Source: Paulinella micropora (taxonomy: Eukaryota > Cercozoa > Imbricatea > Euglyphida > Paulinellidae). From it: DNA of 35,000 bases. Made by a program: the position numbers and the translations under genes. Positions 33,335 to 35,000 of the stretch are shown here, piece by piece. A model generated the notes under the pieces. The model made no database searches, was not told the origin of the DNA, and saw only the letters and a list, made by a program, of their open reading frames with translations. Each line of letters begins with the position of its first letter. Position 1 is the first letter of the stretch. The DNA lies in assembly GCA_019918135.1 (NCBI GenBank), contig WBZZ01000697.1, positions 1 to 35,000 of the forward strand, written 5' to 3'.

Positions 33335-33937
33335 TTAGATTTCTGAAAATATCGCGCTAGCCCGGAGTTTAGGCGCCAGTGCCGCGAGGACAATCGTAGG
33401 TATTAGAAACGCCACGACCACGGTCACGAAGCAACAAGTCATCTGATTACACCATGTCCCCTTGCCTCTGCTGGCCTGTCGTTCAGCGATCGTGTAACAA
33501 ACGCCGAGTAAAAAGAAAAAACCCGCCAGTACTGCACAAGCGACCAGGGCAGCGTAAGCGCTTTTGGGTTCAAGGACGAAACTGAATGTTGTCTGATAAG
33601 AAATCTCGGCGCCACGAACTCTGTCCTCTACGCTTAAGCACCGCAATTGGATCGTGAACGGCGGCTCCTCGACGCTTTGATTACGGTCGTCAACGTAGAG
33701 GTACTCGAAGGACCCTGCTTTTTCACTTAGGCTCTTATGTTCGTTGATCCGGTAACGGCGGCCCGCCTTCCCGTCCGCCTCCACCCTCAGCAGCGGGTGC
33801 GGGTGTACGCTGCAACGCAGAGGCCCCCAACAGTCTGCTTGTTGCAACGGCGCTTTCAGTGCTTTGCTTTCGACTTGCTGGAACTCGCAGGCTGCCTGGG
33901 CAACCGATGTCAACGCTAAGACCATGGCTAGCCACAT
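33335..33937 (-). CDS. CxGxLRC-family membrane protein, diverged copy
   Basis: An intact 200-residue protein from ATG 33937. It has a signal peptide (MWLAMVLALTSVAQAAC) very close to that of its neighbour, then the motif CWGPLRCSVHPHPLL, RYRINE, PPFTIQLRC, and AEISYQTTFSFVLE, each aligned with 32283-32951. Two TM segments follow (about AALVACAVLAGFFFLLGVC and CCFVTVVVAFLIPTIVLAAL), with a Cys-containing loop between them. One NQS sequon. The copies differ most in the loop and least in the ectodomain motif blocks, so the ectodomain is probably the functional part. The leader before the ATG is A-rich, as for most genes here. Confidence 0.78.
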   Translation of the reverse strand: MWLAMVLALTSVAQAACEFQQVESKALKAPLQQADCWGPLRCSVHPHPLLRVEADGKAGRRYRINEHKSLSEKAGSFEYLYVDDRNQSVEEPPFTIQLRCLSVEDRVRGAEISYQTTFSFVLEPKSAYAALVACAVLAGFFFLLGVCYTIAERQASRGKGTWCNQMTCCFVTVVVAFLIPTIVLAALAPKLRASAIFSEI

Positions 33938-34324
33938 TTTTTTGAGGGTTTCACACTTTGTTATTTTTAGAGCTCAAATACTCCCAAAAAAAGGCAGGTT
34001 GTGAGCCCTCTTGTTCCTGTCTCCCCCTCAATCCGTGGCGGCGCTTCGGGGGGTGGGGCAAGGAGCGAACAGAAAACCAAAAAAGCCCCGGACGGGGGAG
34101 ATTTGGGAAAAACCTCCCCCGGGGGCGGGGGAGAGAGGATAGAAAGAAGGAAGCGGGGGGGGGGCCACCAACCAACGAAAAAAAGGCATTGCCGGCGGGG
34201 AGAGGGGGCCCACCAACCAACGAAAAAAGGCGTTGCCGCGGGGGGGGGGGGGCCGCGCAAGAGATTCGCACCAACCCCTCTATTCGCGCGCCAGAGGGGC
34301 TTCGTGCAGAAATCGTCCCCCTCC
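33938..34324. other. Divergent intergenic region with G tracts and a direct repeat pair
   Basis: No gene. Minus-strand frames across it translate G/C tracts. It contains a CCCCGGGGG palindrome near 34117, G10 and G12 tracts near 34155 and 34238, and the direct repeat at about 34164-34240. Confidence 0.45.
34163..34240 (+). repeat. Direct repeat pair, about 34 bases, 42-bp period
   Basis: GGCCACCAACCAACGAAAAA ... GGCATTGCCG at 34163-34197 and GGCCCACCAACCAACGAAAA ... GGCGTTGCCG at 34206-34240. G-rich DNA separates and follows the copies. Confidence 0.7.
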
Positions 34325-35000
34325 ATGAGCAAACGCGCAGCCAAGGAACAGAGCGGCAAGGCCAAGAAGGCCCGCCACGACAAGGGGGAAGAGGCTTCGG
34401 AGTGGGACGCAGAATCGAAGCGCGTCTGCACGGAGGCCGCCGCCGAGCCAGTCGGCCGCTTCTTTGGCAACCTGACGCCGGAGAACTGGGTGTCGGAGCT
34501 GTTGCGGCGCAGCCTGGAGCCGGCAACCAACCTCGAAGGCCTGGTCCCTCTCGGCGAGGTGCCCGACGAACTCTTTGCGGGGCTCGACAAGGTGTACAAA
34601 ACGCTGCACAGCGGCTTCTGGCAATCGTTCGTGGACACCAGCTTCTTGCTGCAGTACACGCTCGTGCGAGTTCACTCCCCCGCTACGGGCCGCGGCTGGC
34701 TCGAACTCGTGCGCTTCCTGCCCCCGCCGAGCGAAATCTACCAGCTCAAGAAAGAGGCGTCGTACAAGGACGCGAACAAGGAAATCGTGTCCCTCAAGTT
34801 CCGTGCCGACCCCCAGTCCGGCAGGCTGTTCAAGAAGGGCTACCTGCTGGCGACGCCCCCGGGCGTGATCGGCGGGGGCTGCAAGCTCTTCTTTTCCAGC
34901 CACGCGACGGAAGCGGAGAAGGCCACCTATGGGTGGCTCTGCTACGGCTCGTACCGCGACCCCGAAGACTTTGCGCACAGGTACAACTCGGACCCCCTGG
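34325..35000 (+). CDS. Unknown charged protein, 5' part, runs off the window
   Basis: ATG 34325 opens a frame that is still open at base 35000 (225 codons seen). An opposite-strand frame (34280-34978) is also open, but the plus frame has the better codon pattern and a natural protein composition. The first 45 residues are Lys/Arg/Glu/Ala-rich, with KAKKARHDK like a nuclear localisation signal. A folded region follows, including GRFFGNLTPENWVSELLRRS, LHSGFWQSFVDTSFLLQYTLVR, LFKKGYLLATPPGVIGGGC and LFFSSHATEAEKATYGW. I do not recognise the family; the look is of a DNA-binding or nuclear protein. Confidence 0.7.
   Translation, partial: MSKRAAKEQSGKAKKARHDKGEEASEWDAESKRVCTEAAAEPVGRFFGNLTPENWVSELLRRSLEPATNLEGLVPLGEVPDELFAGLDKVYKTLHSGFWQSFVDTSFLLQYTLVRVHSPATGRGWLELVRFLPPPSEIYQLKKEASYKDANKEIVSLKFRADPQSGRLFKKGYLLATPPGVIGGGCKLFFSSHATEAEKATYGWLCYGSYRDPEDFAHRYNSDPL

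Noticed and set aside
34280..34978. 232-codon minus-strand frame at the right edge
   Set aside because: Shadow of the plus-strand gene starting at 34325, which has a better start context, protein composition and third-position pattern.
1..35000. tRNA, rRNA, CRISPR arrays and bacterial operon signals
   Set aside because: No cloverleaf, rRNA-like sequence, spaced direct repeats or Shine-Dalgarno pattern was seen on either strand.

Overview
The window looks like part of the genome of a large double-stranded DNA virus of a eukaryote (Nucleocytoviricota-like), or such a genome inserted in a host chromosome. Support from the sequence: densely packed, mostly single-exon genes on both strands; AATAAA/ATTAAA-type signals after several stop codons; strong hairpins next to several stops; no Shine-Dalgarno pattern; a D5-type superfamily-3 helicase; and the usual giant-virus accessory domains (MYND zinc fingers, a KCTD-type BTB domain, an LRR/F-box-like protein). 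I cannot assign a family or a host. Most genes are unrecognised. Base composition is moderately GC-rich, and intergenic DNA is full of G/C tracts of 8-16 bases and poly-A/T.

Layout. 1-562: 3' end of an unknown gene. 951-1763: BTB protein. 1980-2639 (-): MYND protein. 3194-4896: mucin-like membrane protein, split by a frame break in its repeats. 5463-7784 (-): HNH domain fused to an SF3/D5 helicase, with a Cys-rich, Lys-rich tail reached through two compensating frame breaks. 8604-10315: protein with two MYND fingers, possibly with a small 5' exon and an intron. 10946-12229 (-), 13541-14155 (+) and 17839-18873 (-): unknown soluble proteins. 12429-13222 (-) and 19180-19770 (+): small secretory/membrane proteins. 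14199-15165 (-): a shattered gene. 15434-16822: LRR protein. 17040-17330: an inverted-repeat element, possibly MITE-like.

From 19903 to 24620 (-), and again at 28494-29996 (-), lies a paralogous family I do not recognise. An N-terminal module carries a YPY(E/Q)(L/F)AA motif, the middle carries PFSL-SLW-LF, and the C-terminal part carries GLDNLF and E-CLF-Y motifs. Two truncated units form a 713-bp-period tandem duplication. 25190-27957 (-) encodes a protein with about seven N-terminal membrane segments and a long cytosolic part, broken by one frame change. 30205-33937 (-) is a surface-protein island: a mucin-like type I protein preceded by a long Gly-Gln repeat, then three copies (one broken) of a signal-peptide/two-TM family with a CxGxLRC motif. 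The window ends inside an unknown highly charged protein (34325-35000).

Themes. Surface and membrane proteins, gene-family expansion by tandem duplication, and protein-interaction domains dominate. Roughly 15 reading-frame breaks occur, mostly single-base deficits at short homopolymers. That could mean sequencing error, gene decay or, in single cases, recoding. The raw sequence cannot decide between these, so disrupted genes are described piece by piece.
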